Below, one piece after another: positions 53,162 to 61,396 of a stretch of DNA of 64,000 bases. A program made the translations under genes and the position numbers. Source of the stretch: Streptomyces sp. NBC_00425 (lineage in GTDB: Bacteria; Actinomycetota; Actinomycetes; Streptomycetales; Streptomycetaceae); contig NZ_CP107928.1 in NCBI RefSeq assembly GCF_036030735.1, positions 7,378,001-7,442,000 on the forward strand, written 5' to 3'. Position 1 is the first letter of the stretch. Each line of letters starts with the position of its first letter. The notes below the pieces were generated by a model. That model saw only the letters and a program-made list of their open reading frames with translations, made no database searches and was not told where the DNA came from.

Positions 53162-53569
53162 TCACGGCTGTCGCTCAGCCTGTCCGGGCGCCGGTTCCTC
53201 CCCGCCGGGTTCCGCGAAGCCCTCCTCTTCGGGGGCGGATCGCGCGGCGCCGTCGTCCGCGTGCGGGGCCGCGATCATGGGCCGCACGGGCACGCCGACG
53301 AACGTCGAGGGGAGCGACGGCACGTTCTCCCGGCCGGCGTTGGCGACCACCACCGCGATATAGGGCAGCACCAGGCCCAGAACCAGCGCCACCACGGCCA
53401 CATGCCGTTCCACGTTCCACAGCGTCGCCGCCAGGATCACCGCCACCGTGCGGACCGACATCGAGATGATGTAGCGCCGCTGCCGGCCCCGCACATCGTC
53501 CTGGAGCCCCTGGCGTGCGCCGGTGATCCGGAACACCTGGGCGTTCCCGCCGCCACCCTGCTTCCGCAT
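53162..53569 (-). CDS. DUF3099 membrane protein
   Basis: A 135-residue protein with two adjacent membrane helices (ISMSVRTVAVILAATLW at about 35-52 and HVAVVALVLGLVLPYIAVVVANAG at about 56-79). These follow the DUF3099 N-terminal segment VFRITGARQGLQDDVRGRQRRY. The C-terminal 50 residues are acidic, Pro/Glu-rich and probably disordered. Function is unknown. ATG 53569. It diverges from the GlsB-like gene at 53772. Confidence 0.88.
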   Translation of the reverse strand: MRKQGGGGNAQVFRITGARQGLQDDVRGRQRRYIISMSVRTVAVILAATLWNVERHVAVVALVLGLVLPYIAVVVANAGRENVPSLPSTFVGVPVRPMIAAPHADDGAARSAPEEEGFAEPGGEEPAPGQAERQP

Positions 53570-53771
53570 GACATTCCCCGTCCGCCCGCGTCGTCCTTCC
53601 CCCGGCTCTCCACGTTACGCCGCGGCTGCGCAGTCCTGGAGACCGGGGCGTCTGCGGTCCGGGCGACCCTACTGCGCCGTCCCGCGTACGGCCGTACCCG
53701 ACATGCGTCGTACGGCGAGCGGCTCGAGACTTGAGGCCACTGCTCACGCAGAGCCGGAAAAGGAGGCAGCC

Positions 53772-54050
53772 ATGGGCTGGTTGTGGGCGATCATCGTCGG
53801 ATTCGTGCTGGGCCTGATCGCGAAGGCGATCATCCCGGGCAAGCAGCACAGCCCTCTCTGGCTGACCACGATCTTCGGCATGCTGGGCGCGATCGTGGGC
53901 AACGCGATCGCCCGCGCGGCAGGCGTCGAGTCCACGTCCGGCATCGACTGGAGCCGGCACGCGTTCCAGCTGATCGCAGCCATCATCATCGTCGCCCTCG
54001 GCGACATGCTCTACATGGCGACGCTGGGCAAGAGGAAGCACCGGGCCTGA
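53772..54050 (+). CDS. GlsB/YeaQ/YmgE-family stress membrane protein
   Basis: A 92-residue protein: MGWLWAIIVGFVLGLIAKAIIPGKQ is the family start, followed by a second helix (TTIFGMLGAIVGNAIARAAG) and a third near the C-terminus (FQLIAAIIIVALGDMLYMA). This is the transglycosylase-associated GlsB family, general-stress induced in many bacteria. AGGAGG (53761-53766) gives a strong ribosome site. GTACGGCCGTAC (53686-53697), a 12-bp palindrome, lies upstream. No SigB consensus was clear to me. Ends at a bidirectional terminator. Confidence 0.9.
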   Translation: MGWLWAIIVGFVLGLIAKAIIPGKQHSPLWLTTIFGMLGAIVGNAIARAAGVESTSGIDWSRHAFQLIAAIIIVALGDMLYMATLGKRKHRA

Positions 54051-54062
54051 GCGCGCACGCGA

Positions 54063-54098
54063 CGAAGGGGCGGCCTCCCACGGGAAGCCGCCCCTTCG
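54063..54098. terminator. Bidirectional terminator, GlsB-like gene / tyrS
   Basis: A perfect 12-bp inverted repeat (CGAAGGGGCGGC at 54063-54074 with 54087-54098) and a 12-nt loop lie between the convergent stops at 54050 and 54119. Confidence 0.85.
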
Positions 54099-54118
54099 CG
54101 CCACTGCCGCTCAGGCCG

Positions 54119-55384
54119 TCAGCCGGTGACCTCCACGGCGGCCAGGTTCTTCTTCCCTCGCCGCAGCACCAGCCACCGCCCGTGGATGAGCTCCTGCGCC
54201 GCGGGCACCGCGTCCTCGGCCGTGACCTTGACGTTGTTCACGTAGGCCCCGCCCTCCTTCACGGTCCGCCGCGCCGCCGACTTGCTGGCCACCAGGCCGA
54301 CCTCGGCGAACAGGTCCACGACCGGCCCGAGCTCGGCGACCTGGATGTGCGGCACCTCGGAGAGGGCCGCGGCCAGCGTCCGCGCGTCGAGGTCGCCCAG
54401 CTCGCCGTGCCCGAAGAGGGCCCTGGACGCGGCGACCACCGCCGCCGTCTGGTCGGGACCGTGGACCAGCGTCGTCAGCTCCTCCGCCAGCGCGCGCTGC
54501 GCGGCCCGGGCCTGCGGCCGCTCCTCGGTCTGCCGCTCCAGCTCCTCGATCTCCGTACGGGACCGGAAGCTGAAGATGCGCAGGAACTTCGAGACGTCCC
54601 GGTCGTCCGCGTTCAGCCAGAACTGGTAGAACGCGTACGGCGTCGTCATCTCGGGGTCCAGCCAGACCGTGCCGGACTCCGTCTTGCCGAACTTGGTGCC
54701 GTCCGCCTTGGTGATCAGCGGGGTGCCCAGGGCGTGCACCACGGCGTCGGGCTCGACCCGGTGGATCAGGTCGGTGCCCGAGGTGAGGTTGCCCCACTGG
54801 TCGCTGCCGCCGGTCTGCAGGGTGCACCCGTGCCGCCGGTACAGCTCCAGGAAGTCCATGCCCTGCAGGATCTGGTAGCTGAACTCGGTGTAGCTGATGC
54901 CCGCGTCGGAGTTGAGCCGCCGGGAGACGGCCTCCTTGGCGATCATCTTGTTCACCCGGAAGTGCTTGCCGACGTCGCGCAGGAACTCGATGGCCGACAT
55001 GCCCTGGGTCCAGTCCAGGTTGTTGACCATGACGGCCGCGTTCGGGCCCTCGAAGTCGAGCAGCGGCGCGATCTGCGCGCGCAGCCGCTCCACCCACTGG
55101 GCGACGACCTCGGGCGCGTTCAGCGTGCGCTCCGCGTTCGGCTTCGGGTCGCCGATCAGACCGGTGGCGCCCCCGACCAGGCCCAGCGGACGGTTGCCCG
55201 CCTGCTGGATGCGGCGCATCGTCAGGATCTGCACGAGGTTGCCGAGGTGCAGGCTGGGCGCGGTCGGGTCGAAGCCGCAATAGAACGTGACAGGACCGTC
55301 CGCGAACGCCTTGCGCAATGCGTCCTCGTCCGTGGAGAGGGCGATCAGCCCCCGCCACGTCAGTTCGTCGACGATGTCCGTCAC
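54119..55384 (-). CDS. tyrS: Tyrosyl-tRNA synthetase
   Basis: A 421-residue class I synthetase. The HIGH-like motif is HLGN at residues 46-49 ([13 protein letters not shown]), the tyrosine pocket is [12 protein letters not shown], and the KMSKS-like loop is KFGKT at 231-235. The C-terminal S4 RNA-binding domain includes [22 protein letters not shown]. It charges tRNA-Tyr with tyrosine. GTG start at 55382-55384 with AAGGAG upstream. The short 55-bp gap to the TldE gene suggests either a common transcript or a promoter inside the preceding gene. No T-box was seen. Confidence 0.97.
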   Translation of the reverse strand: MTDIVDELTWRGLIALSTDEDALRKAFADGPVTFYCGFDPTAPSLHLGNLVQILTMRRIQQAGNRPLGLVGGATGLIGDPKPNAERTLNAPEVVAQWVERLRAQIAPLLDFEGPNAAVMVNNLDWTQGMSAIEFLRDVGKHFRVNKMIAKEAVSRRLNSDAGISYTEFSYQILQGMDFLELYRRHGCTLQTGGSDQWGNLTSGTDLIHRVEPDAVVHALGTPLITKADGTKFGKTESGTVWLDPEMTTPYAFYQFWLNADDRDVSKFLRIFSFRSRTEIEELERQTEERPQARAAQRALAEELTTLVHGPDQTAAVVAASRALFGHGELGDLDARTLAAALSEVPHIQVAELGPVVDLFAEVGLVASKSAARRTVKEGGAYVNNVKVTAEDAVPAAQELIHGRWLVLRRGKKNLAAVEVTG

Positions 55385-55439
55385 AGTTCTCGGTCTCCTT
55401 GATGATCTTCGCGCAGCCGGGTGACTGCCGGCTACGAGG

Positions 55440-56834
55440 TTATACGCCCTGACTGACAGAGCTCATATTGAAGTCCGGCACCCGCAGGGCGGGCATCGCG
55501 GCCCTGGTGAACCAGTCGCTCCACTCCCGGGGCAGCGTCTTCTCCGTGCGCCCCGCCTCCGTCGCCCGGCCCAGCAGGTCGACCGGCGACTCGTTGAACC
55601 GGAAGTTGTTGACCTCGCCGACGACCTCGCCGTCCTCGACGAGGTACACGCCGTCCCGGGTCAGACCGGTCAGCAGCAGGGTCGCCGGGTCGACCTCGCG
55701 GATGTACCAGAGACAGGTCAGCAGCAGACCGCGACCGGTGGCGGCCACCATCTCCTCCAGCGAGCGGTCCGCCCCGCCGTCCAGGATCAGGTTGTCGGCC
55801 CCCGGCGCCACCGGCAGTCCGGTCAGCGCCGCGCTGTGCCGGGTGGTCGTCAGGTTCTTCAGCTCGCCCCCGCCGACCCACTCCGTGGACCGCAGCGGCA
55901 GCCCGTTGTCGAACACCGACTGGTCACCGCCGGAGGTGTGCGCGATGACGAACGGCGCGGACTCCAGGCCGGGCTCGTTCGGGTCGCTGCGCAGGGTCAG
56001 CGGCAGGTCGGTCAGCTTCTCGCCGACCCGGGTGCCGCCGCCGGGCTTGGAGAACACCGTCCGGCCCTCGGTCGCGTCCCGGCCGGACGCCGACCACAGC
56101 TGGTAGATCATCAGGTCGGCCACCGCGGTCGGCGGCAGCAGCGTCTCGTACCGGCCGGCCGGCAGCTCGATCCGCCGCTCCGCCCAGCCCAGCCGTACGG
56201 CGAGCTCGGCGTCGAGCGCCGCCGGGTCGACGTCCTTGAAGTCGCGGGTCGATCGTCCCGCCCACGCCGAACGCGTGCGGTCCGGGGACTTGGCGTTCAG
56301 CTCGAGCGTCCCGTTCGGCTGGTCGTGCCGCAGCCGCAGACCCGTCGAGGTGCCCACGTACGTCGAGACCAGCTCGTGGTTGGCGAACCCGTACAGCTCG
56401 CGGCCGCCCGCACGCGCGCGTGCGAACGCCTCGCCCAGGGCCGGCGCGAAGTCGGCGAACACCGCGGACGAGGTCTCGGCCGGCGCCTCCGTGAACTCGG
56501 GAGACGGCGCCACGCCTGTGACCAGGGGCTGGGCGTCCTCGGCGGGGTGCGCACCGCGCGCGGCGGCCTCGGCGGCCCGCACGAGGGGCTCCAGCTCGTC
56601 CCCGGTCACCGCGGCGCGGGAGACGACGCCGGAGGCCGTGCCCTCCTTGCCGTCGACCGTGGCGATCACCGTGAGCGTGCGCCCGCGGGTGACGCCGTTC
56701 GTCGTCAGCGCGTTGCCCGCCCAGCGCAGGTTCGCCGTCGACTGCTCGTCGGCGATGACGACACAGCCGTCGGCCCGCGACAGCTCGAGGGCGCGCTCGA
56801 CGACCTCGTGCGGTTTGGTGCTACGGGCGCTCAT
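55440..56834 (-). CDS. TldD/PmbA-family protein, TldE-like subunit
   Basis: A 464-residue partner protein of the TldD/TldE protease. It shares the fold ([20 protein letters not shown] near the start, [21 protein letters not shown] and [21 protein letters not shown] in the C-terminal half) but lacks the HExxxH metal motif, so it is the non-catalytic half. ATG 56834 overlaps the TldD stop (ATGA). The complex digests unfolded peptides and matures some modified peptides such as microcin B17 and PQQ-like products. Confidence 0.93.
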   Translation of the reverse strand: MSARSTKPHEVVERALELSRADGCVVIADEQSTANLRWAGNALTTNGVTRGRTLTVIATVDGKEGTASGVVSRAAVTGDELEPLVRAAEAAARGAHPAEDAQPLVTGVAPSPEFTEAPAETSSAVFADFAPALGEAFARARAGGRELYGFANHELVSTYVGTSTGLRLRHDQPNGTLELNAKSPDRTRSAWAGRSTRDFKDVDPAALDAELAVRLGWAERRIELPAGRYETLLPPTAVADLMIYQLWSASGRDATEGRTVFSKPGGGTRVGEKLTDLPLTLRSDPNEPGLESAPFVIAHTSGGDQSVFDNGLPLRSTEWVGGGELKNLTTTRHSAALTGLPVAPGADNLILDGGADRSLEEMVAATGRGLLLTCLWYIREVDPATLLLTGLTRDGVYLVEDGEVVGEVNNFRFNESPVDLLGRATEAGRTEKTLPREWSDWFTRAAMPALRVPDFNMSSVSQGV

Positions 56835-58354
56835 CGACCGGCCTCCTGCGTGGTGTTCAGAATGTTGACGCCCTTGAACAGGGCCGACGGGCAGCCGTGC
56901 GACACCGCCGCCACCTGACCCGGCTGGGCCTTTCCGCAGTTGAAGGCACCGCCGAGGACGTACGTCTGCGGACCGCCCACCGCCGCCATCGAACCCCAGA
57001 AGTCGGTGGTCGTCGCCTGGTAGGCCACGTCCCGCAGCTGTCCGGTGATCCGCCCGTTCTCGATCCGGAAGAACCGCTGCCCGGTGAACTGGAAGTTGTA
57101 GCGCTGCATGTCGATGGACCAGGAGCGGTCGCCGACGACGTAGATGCCCCGGTCGACGCTGCCGATGAGGTCCTCGGTGGACATCCCGGCCGGATCAGGC
57201 CGCAGCGACACGTTGGCCATGCGCTGTACCGGCACATGGCCGGGGGAGTCGGCGAACGCACAGCCGTTGGACCGCTCGAATCCGGTGAGCTTCGCGATCC
57301 GCCGGTCCAGCTGGTAGCCGACGAGCGTGCCGTCCCTCACCAGATCCCAGGACTGGCTCTCGACGCCCTCGTCGTCGTACCCGACGGTCGCCAGGCCGTG
57401 CTCGGCGGTGCGGTCGCCCGTGACGTTCATCAGCTCCGAGCCGTAGCGCAGCTTCCCGAGCTGGTCGAAGGTGGCGAAGGAGGTGCCGGCGTAGGCGGCC
57501 TCGTAGCCGAGGGCGCGGTCCAGCTCGGTGGCGTGCCCGATGGACTCGTGGATGGTCAGCCACAGGTTGGACGGGTCGACGACCAGGTCGTAGAGCCCCG
57601 GGTCCACGCTCGGCGCGCGCATCTTCTCGGCGAGCAGCTCGGGGATCCGGGCCAGCTCGTCGTCCCAGTCCCAGCCGGTGCCGGTCAGGTACTCCCAGCC
57701 GCGTCCGGCGGGCGGCGCGACGGTGCGCATCGAGTCGAACTCGCCGCTGGACTCGTCGACCGACACCGCGTTCACCGCCGGGTGCAGCCGCACCCGCTGC
57801 TGGGTGGTCACCGTCCCGGCCGTGTCGGCGTAGAACTTGTTCTCGTGGACGGTCAGCAGCGAGGCGTCGACGTGGTTGATGCCGTTCGCCGCCAGCAGCC
57901 GCGTGCTCCAGTCCGCGAGCAGCGCCGCCTTCTCCTCGTCCGGCACGGTGAACGGGTCGATCTCGTACGACGAGATCCACGTCCTGTCCGCGTGCACCGG
58001 CTCGTCCGCCAGCTCCACCCGCTCGTCCGAGCCGGCGGCCTTGATCACCTGTGCGGAGAGCTTGGCCATCGCCACCGCCTGCGAGGCGACCCTGGCCGCG
58101 GCGTCCATCGTCAGATCCACGCCGGACGCGAACCCCCACGTGCCGCCGTGCACCACCCGCACCGCGTACCCGAGGTCGGTCGTGTCCGAGGACCCGGCGG
58201 GCTTGGCGTCCCGCAGCCGCCAGGACGCGCTGCGCACCCGCTCGAACCGGAAGTCCGCGTGCTCCGCGCCCAGCGCACGCGCGCGTGCGAGCGCGGCGTC
58301 GGCGAGTGCGCGCAGGGGTAGTGCCGTGAAGCTTTCATCGATGGTATGGGGCAC
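56831..58354 (-). CDS. tldD: TldD-like zinc metalloprotease subunit
   Basis: A 507-residue catalytic subunit. The zinc motif HESIGHATE (HExxxH, residues about 275-283) is intact. A third ligand, a Cys, lies in the C-terminal GGAFNCGKAQPGQ. The long N-terminal domain (FRFERVRSASWRLRDAKPAGSS) and MRAPSVDPGLYDLVVDPSNLWLTI are family-typical. GTG start at 58352-58354. It forms a heterodimer with the TldE-like protein encoded just downstream. No peptide precursor or RiPP gene is visible in the window, so a general quality-control role is likelier. Confidence 0.93.
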   Translation of the reverse strand: MPHTIDESFTALPLRALADAALARARALGAEHADFRFERVRSASWRLRDAKPAGSSDTTDLGYAVRVVHGGTWGFASGVDLTMDAAARVASQAVAMAKLSAQVIKAAGSDERVELADEPVHADRTWISSYEIDPFTVPDEEKAALLADWSTRLLAANGINHVDASLLTVHENKFYADTAGTVTTQQRVRLHPAVNAVSVDESSGEFDSMRTVAPPAGRGWEYLTGTGWDWDDELARIPELLAEKMRAPSVDPGLYDLVVDPSNLWLTIHESIGHATELDRALGYEAAYAGTSFATFDQLGKLRYGSELMNVTGDRTAEHGLATVGYDDEGVESQSWDLVRDGTLVGYQLDRRIAKLTGFERSNGCAFADSPGHVPVQRMANVSLRPDPAGMSTEDLIGSVDRGIYVVGDRSWSIDMQRYNFQFTGQRFFRIENGRITGQLRDVAYQATTTDFWGSMAAVGGPQTYVLGGAFNCGKAQPGQVAAVSHGCPSALFKGVNILNTTQEAGR

Positions 58355-58598
58355 CTAGGTCTCTCCCTGGTGTCGTCGCGGGTGAAGACCTCGATCATGT
58401 CGCGCCCGGCGGCCCCCGGACCACACCTTTCCGGGCCGCTTGCGCAAACTTTCTGTAGAGACCCCACAGTCAGCCCCGTGAGCCACTGTCGGTGCCCGAA
58501 TGTCGTCGTGAGGAAGCAGACCGATAGGTTTCGGGGGAAGCCGCCTGCCACCCAGAGTTCGGGCGGGTGCGTCAGACCCCTATCGAAAGGGTGATCCG

Positions 58599-59318
58599 TT
58601 GAGCCGCTCGGTTCTCGTCACCGGAGGAAACCGGGGCATCGGCCTCGCCATCGCCCGCGCGTTCGCCGACGCCGGCGACAAGGTCGCCATCACGTACCGC
58701 ACGGGCGAGCCGCCGGCCGCCCTGACGGAACTGGGCTGCCTCGCCGTCAAGTGCGACATCACCGACTCCGAGCAGGTGGAGCAGGCCTACAAGGAGATCG
58801 AGGCCGAGCACGGCCCCGTCGAGGTCCTGATCGCCAACGCCGGCGTCACCAAGGACCAGCTGCTGATGCGCATGTCCGAGGAGGACTTCACCTCGGTCGT
58901 CGACACCAACCTGACCGGCACCTTCCGCGTGGTCAAGCGCGCCAACCGCGGCATGCTGCGCGCCAAGAAGGGCCGCGTCGTGCTCATCTCCTCGGTGGTC
59001 GGGCTGTACGGCTCGCCGGGACAGGCGAACTACGCCGCCTCCAAGGCCGCCCTGGTGGGCTTCGCGCGCTCCCTGGCCCGTGAGCTGGGATCCCGCAACA
59101 TCACTTTCAACGTCGTCGCGCCCGGCTTCGTCGACACCGACATGACCAAGGTGCTCACCGACGAGCAGCGCGCGGGCATCGTCTCGCAGGTCCCGCTCGG
59201 CCGGTACGCGCAGCCGCACGAGATCGCCGCGGCGGTGCGGTTCCTCGCCTCGGACGACGCCGCGTACATCACTGGAGCCGTCATCCCCGTTGACGGCGGA
59301 CTGGGAATGGGTCACTGA
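58599..59318 (+). CDS. fabG: 3-oxoacyl-[acyl-carrier-protein] reductase
   Basis: A 239-residue SDR that reduces beta-ketoacyl-ACP in fatty acid elongation. The cofactor loop is TGGNRGIG, the catalytic serine is S131/S132, and Y145-x3-K149 (NYAASK) is intact. The C-terminal AYITGAVIPVDGGLGMGH is typical. TTG start with AAAGGG 7 nt upstream. fabI follows 5 nt later. The fabG-fabI pair at this place matches the inhA locus arrangement of actinobacteria. The 244-bp gap upstream must hold its promoter and that of tldD, but I could not fix either. Confidence 0.95.
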   Translation: MSRSVLVTGGNRGIGLAIARAFADAGDKVAITYRTGEPPAALTELGCLAVKCDITDSEQVEQAYKEIEAEHGPVEVLIANAGVTKDQLLMRMSEEDFTSVVDTNLTGTFRVVKRANRGMLRAKKGRVVLISSVVGLYGSPGQANYAASKAALVGFARSLARELGSRNITFNVVAPGFVDTDMTKVLTDEQRAGIVSQVPLGRYAQPHEIAAAVRFLASDDAAYITGAVIPVDGGLGMGH

Positions 59319-59323
59319 TCACC

Positions 59324-60091
59324 ATGAGCGGAATTCTCGAGGGCAAGCGCGTCCTGATCACCGGTGTGCTGATGGAGTCCTCCATCGCCTTCCACACCGC
59401 CAAGCTGGCCCAGGAGCAGGGCGCCGAGATCATCCTGACCGCGTTCCCGCGGCCCACGCTGACCGAGCGCATCGCCAGGAAGCTGCCGAAGCCGACCAAG
59501 GTCATCGAGCTCGACGTCACCAACGAGGAGCACCTCGGCCGTCTCGCGGACATCGTGGGCGAGGAGCTCGGCGGCCTCGACGGCGTCGTGCACTCCATCG
59601 GCTTCGCGCCGCAGGACGCCCTCGGCGGCAACTTCCTCAACACGCCGTTCGAGTCGGTCGCCACGGCCATGCACGTCTCGGCGTACTCCCTGAAGTCGCT
59701 CACCATGGCCTGCCTGCCGCTGATGCAGAACGGCGGCTCGGTCGTCGGCCTCACGTTCGACGCGTCCTTCGCGTGGCCCCAGTACGACTGGATGGGCCCG
59801 GCCAAGGCCGCCCTGGAGGCCACCAGCCGCTACATGGCGCGCGACCTGGGCAAGCAGAACATCCGCTGCAACCTGGTCTCCGCCGGCCCGATCGGCTCGA
59901 TGGCCGCCAAGTCCATCCCGGGCTTCTCCGAGCTGGCCGCCGTCTGGGACGACCGCTCGCCGCTGGAGTGGGACCTCAAGGACCCCGAGCCGGCCGGCCG
60001 CGGCGTCGTCGCCCTGCTCAGCGACTGGTTCCCGAAGACGACCGGCGAGATCGTCCACGTGGACGGCGGTCTGCACGCCATCGGAGCCTGA
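59324..60091 (+). CDS. fabI: Enoyl-[acyl-carrier-protein] reductase (InhA type)
   Basis: A 255-residue FabI/InhA enzyme, the last step of each fatty acid elongation cycle. It has LITGVLMESSIAFHTAKLAQEQG at the NAD-binding end, and the catalytic pair Y154-x6-K161 (QYDWMGPAK) that distinguishes enoyl reductases from ketoreductases. The C-terminal GEIVHVDGGLHAIGA is canonical. It is the sort of enzyme targeted by isoniazid and triclosan in relatives. Translated right after fabG (5-nt gap). A strong hairpin follows. Confidence 0.96.
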   Translation: MSGILEGKRVLITGVLMESSIAFHTAKLAQEQGAEIILTAFPRPTLTERIARKLPKPTKVIELDVTNEEHLGRLADIVGEELGGLDGVVHSIGFAPQDALGGNFLNTPFESVATAMHVSAYSLKSLTMACLPLMQNGGSVVGLTFDASFAWPQYDWMGPAKAALEATSRYMARDLGKQNIRCNLVSAGPIGSMAAKSIPGFSELAAVWDDRSPLEWDLKDPEPAGRGVVALLSDWFPKTTGEIVHVDGGLHAIGA

Positions 60092-60117
60092 TCCCGGGCC
60101 TCCGGCCGGCTTTTCGG

Positions 60118-60152
60118 CGCCCCGCTCCCCGCATCGCGCGGGGGGCGGGGCG
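60118..60152 (+). terminator. Terminator of fabG-fabI
   Basis: CGCCCCGC (60118-60125) pairs with GCGGGGCG (60145-60152). CCCC/GGGG pairs extend the stem inward past one mismatch. It lies 27 bp past the fabI stop. Confidence 0.7.
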
Positions 60153-60266
60153 TCACTCGTTCGGCGTACCTGTCCGGGCGGCGGACGGCCACGACCGGGC
60201 ACGCTGGAGTGCGCGCCCCGTACGACGCGTGGTTCCCTCCCCAGCTCGGCCGAGGAGGTCCCCCTT

Positions 60267-60617
60267 GTGCGCCTGTCCCGCAGCCTGGCCCCAGCGACCG
60301 TCGTCGCGCTCTGTCTCGTGTTCTCGCTGCCGTACGACGCGTCGCCGCACGCACGCGTGAAGACGCGCGAAGCCGCCGTGCCGAAGCCGTTCGGCGCGGA
60401 GTGCCGCGTCGGCGTCCACGGCTCCCGCGTCGTCGCCTACTGCCACAACCCCTACGCCGACACCGACCGGGTCCGTCTGCACATCGAGTGCGACCGCTGG
60501 TGGGACCTCGACACCGACGGCGCCCCCGCCGACGCGGACCCCGCCCGGACCGTACGGCTCACCGGACGCTGCTGGAAGGAGGTCCGCTCGGCCTGGGTCA
60601 GCCACCAGCAGGTGTGA
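60267..60617 (+). CDS. Small secreted protein of unknown function
   Basis: A 116-residue protein. Residues 1-24 are a signal peptide (LSRSLAPATVVALCLVFSLPYD). The mature part has four Cys (AECRV, AYCHN, IECDRWW, GRCWK), likely two disulfides, and one beta-strand-rich domain (RVRLHIECDRWWDLDTD). I do not recognise the family. GTG start with GAGGAGG upstream. Its 3' end overlaps the convergent FadR-type gene by 20 bp, so the two are in tail-to-tail conflict. Confidence 0.78.
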   Translation: MRLSRSLAPATVVALCLVFSLPYDASPHARVKTREAAVPKPFGAECRVGVHGSRVVAYCHNPYADTDRVRLHIECDRWWDLDTDGAPADADPARTVRLTGRCWKEVRSAWVSHQQV

Positions 60618-61323
60618 GCCCTGAGGGGGGCGGTCCGCCGGCGGGCGAGCCGAACCGGCCGGGCCGGCACACCAGCGGATAGCTCGCCGCCTCGACGGCG
60701 GCCGCCTCCGCCTCGCCCGCGCGGATCGCATCCACCAGCCGGGTGTGGTCCATGTAGGTATCCGGCGTGAGCTCCGCGCCCACGTCCTCGCGCAGCCAGT
60801 CGCGCAGCACCTCGCCGAGGTCCGCGTACATCGCCGTCATGACGTCGTTGTGGGAGGCCGCCACGACGGCCAGGTGGAAGGTCGTGTCGGCCGCCACGAA
60901 CGTCTCCGCGTCGCCGGACGCCCACGCCTCCTCGCGCCGCAGCAGAAGAGCGTCCAGCTGCTTGAGGTCCTTCTCGGTGCGCCGTACGGCCGCCAGTTTC
61001 GCCGCGCTCGACTCCAGCGTGGCGCGCAGTTCGGCGATGTGCCCGGGGTCGGCGTCGGCGAAACGGCGGTGCATCACGCCCGCCAGCTCGCTGGTCGCCA
61101 CGACGTACGTGCCCGAACCCTGCCGGATGTCCAGCAGCCCGTTGTGCGCCAGCGCCCGGACCGCCTCTCGGACCGTGTTGCGCGCGACGCCCAGCTGCTC
61201 GACCAGTTCCGGTTCCGTGGGGATGCGCGCGCCGACCGGCCACTCGCCCGAGGTGATCTGGGAGCGCAGCGCGGCGATGACCTGCTCGGACAGCGCCGAG
61301 CGGCGGGGATGGCTCAGGGGCAT
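60598..61323 (-). CDS. FadR-type GntR-family regulator
   Basis: A 241-residue transcription factor. The N-terminal winged helix (SALSEQVIAALRSQITSGEWPVGARIPTEPELVEQLGVARNTVREAVRAL) is canonical GntR. The C-terminal FCD/FadR domain carries metal-ligand-type residues in HIAELRATLESS, DTTFHLAVVAASHNDV and DAIRAGEAEAA. Its small-molecule ligand is unknown. ATG 61323 has AAGG 7 nt upstream. It diverges from the MFS gene, and an operator-like repeat sits between them. It probably represses the transporter. Confidence 0.92.
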   Translation of the reverse strand: MPLSHPRRSALSEQVIAALRSQITSGEWPVGARIPTEPELVEQLGVARNTVREAVRALAHNGLLDIRQGSGTYVVATSELAGVMHRRFADADPGHIAELRATLESSAAKLAAVRRTEKDLKQLDALLLRREEAWASGDAETFVAADTTFHLAVVAASHNDVMTAMYADLGEVLRDWLREDVGAELTPDTYMDHTRLVDAIRAGEAEAAAVEAASYPLVCRPGRFGSPAGGPPPSGLTPAGG

Positions 61324-61376
61324 GGCACACCTTCGCACGGGCTGGGCGGTGGGGTGACGCCCGGGCATGGACAACC

Positions 61377-61391
61377 AATCATCCTATGATT
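61377..61391. promoter_or_regulatory. FadR-type operator overlapping the MFS promoter
   Basis: AATCAT-CCT-ATGATT is a perfect 6-bp inverted repeat with a 3-bp spacer. A -10-like TATGAT lies inside it (61385-61390) and a second TATGAT follows at 61393-61398. Either -10 would place +1 at or beside the transporter ATG, so the message is probably leaderless. It lies in the 70-odd bp between the regulator and transporter genes. Confidence 0.75.
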
Positions 61392-61396
61392 CTATG

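Noticed and set aside
55440..58354. TldD/TldE pair as part of a RiPP gene cluster
   Set aside because: No precursor peptide, modifying enzyme or exporter gene lies nearby. Neighbours are tyrS and fabG-fabI.
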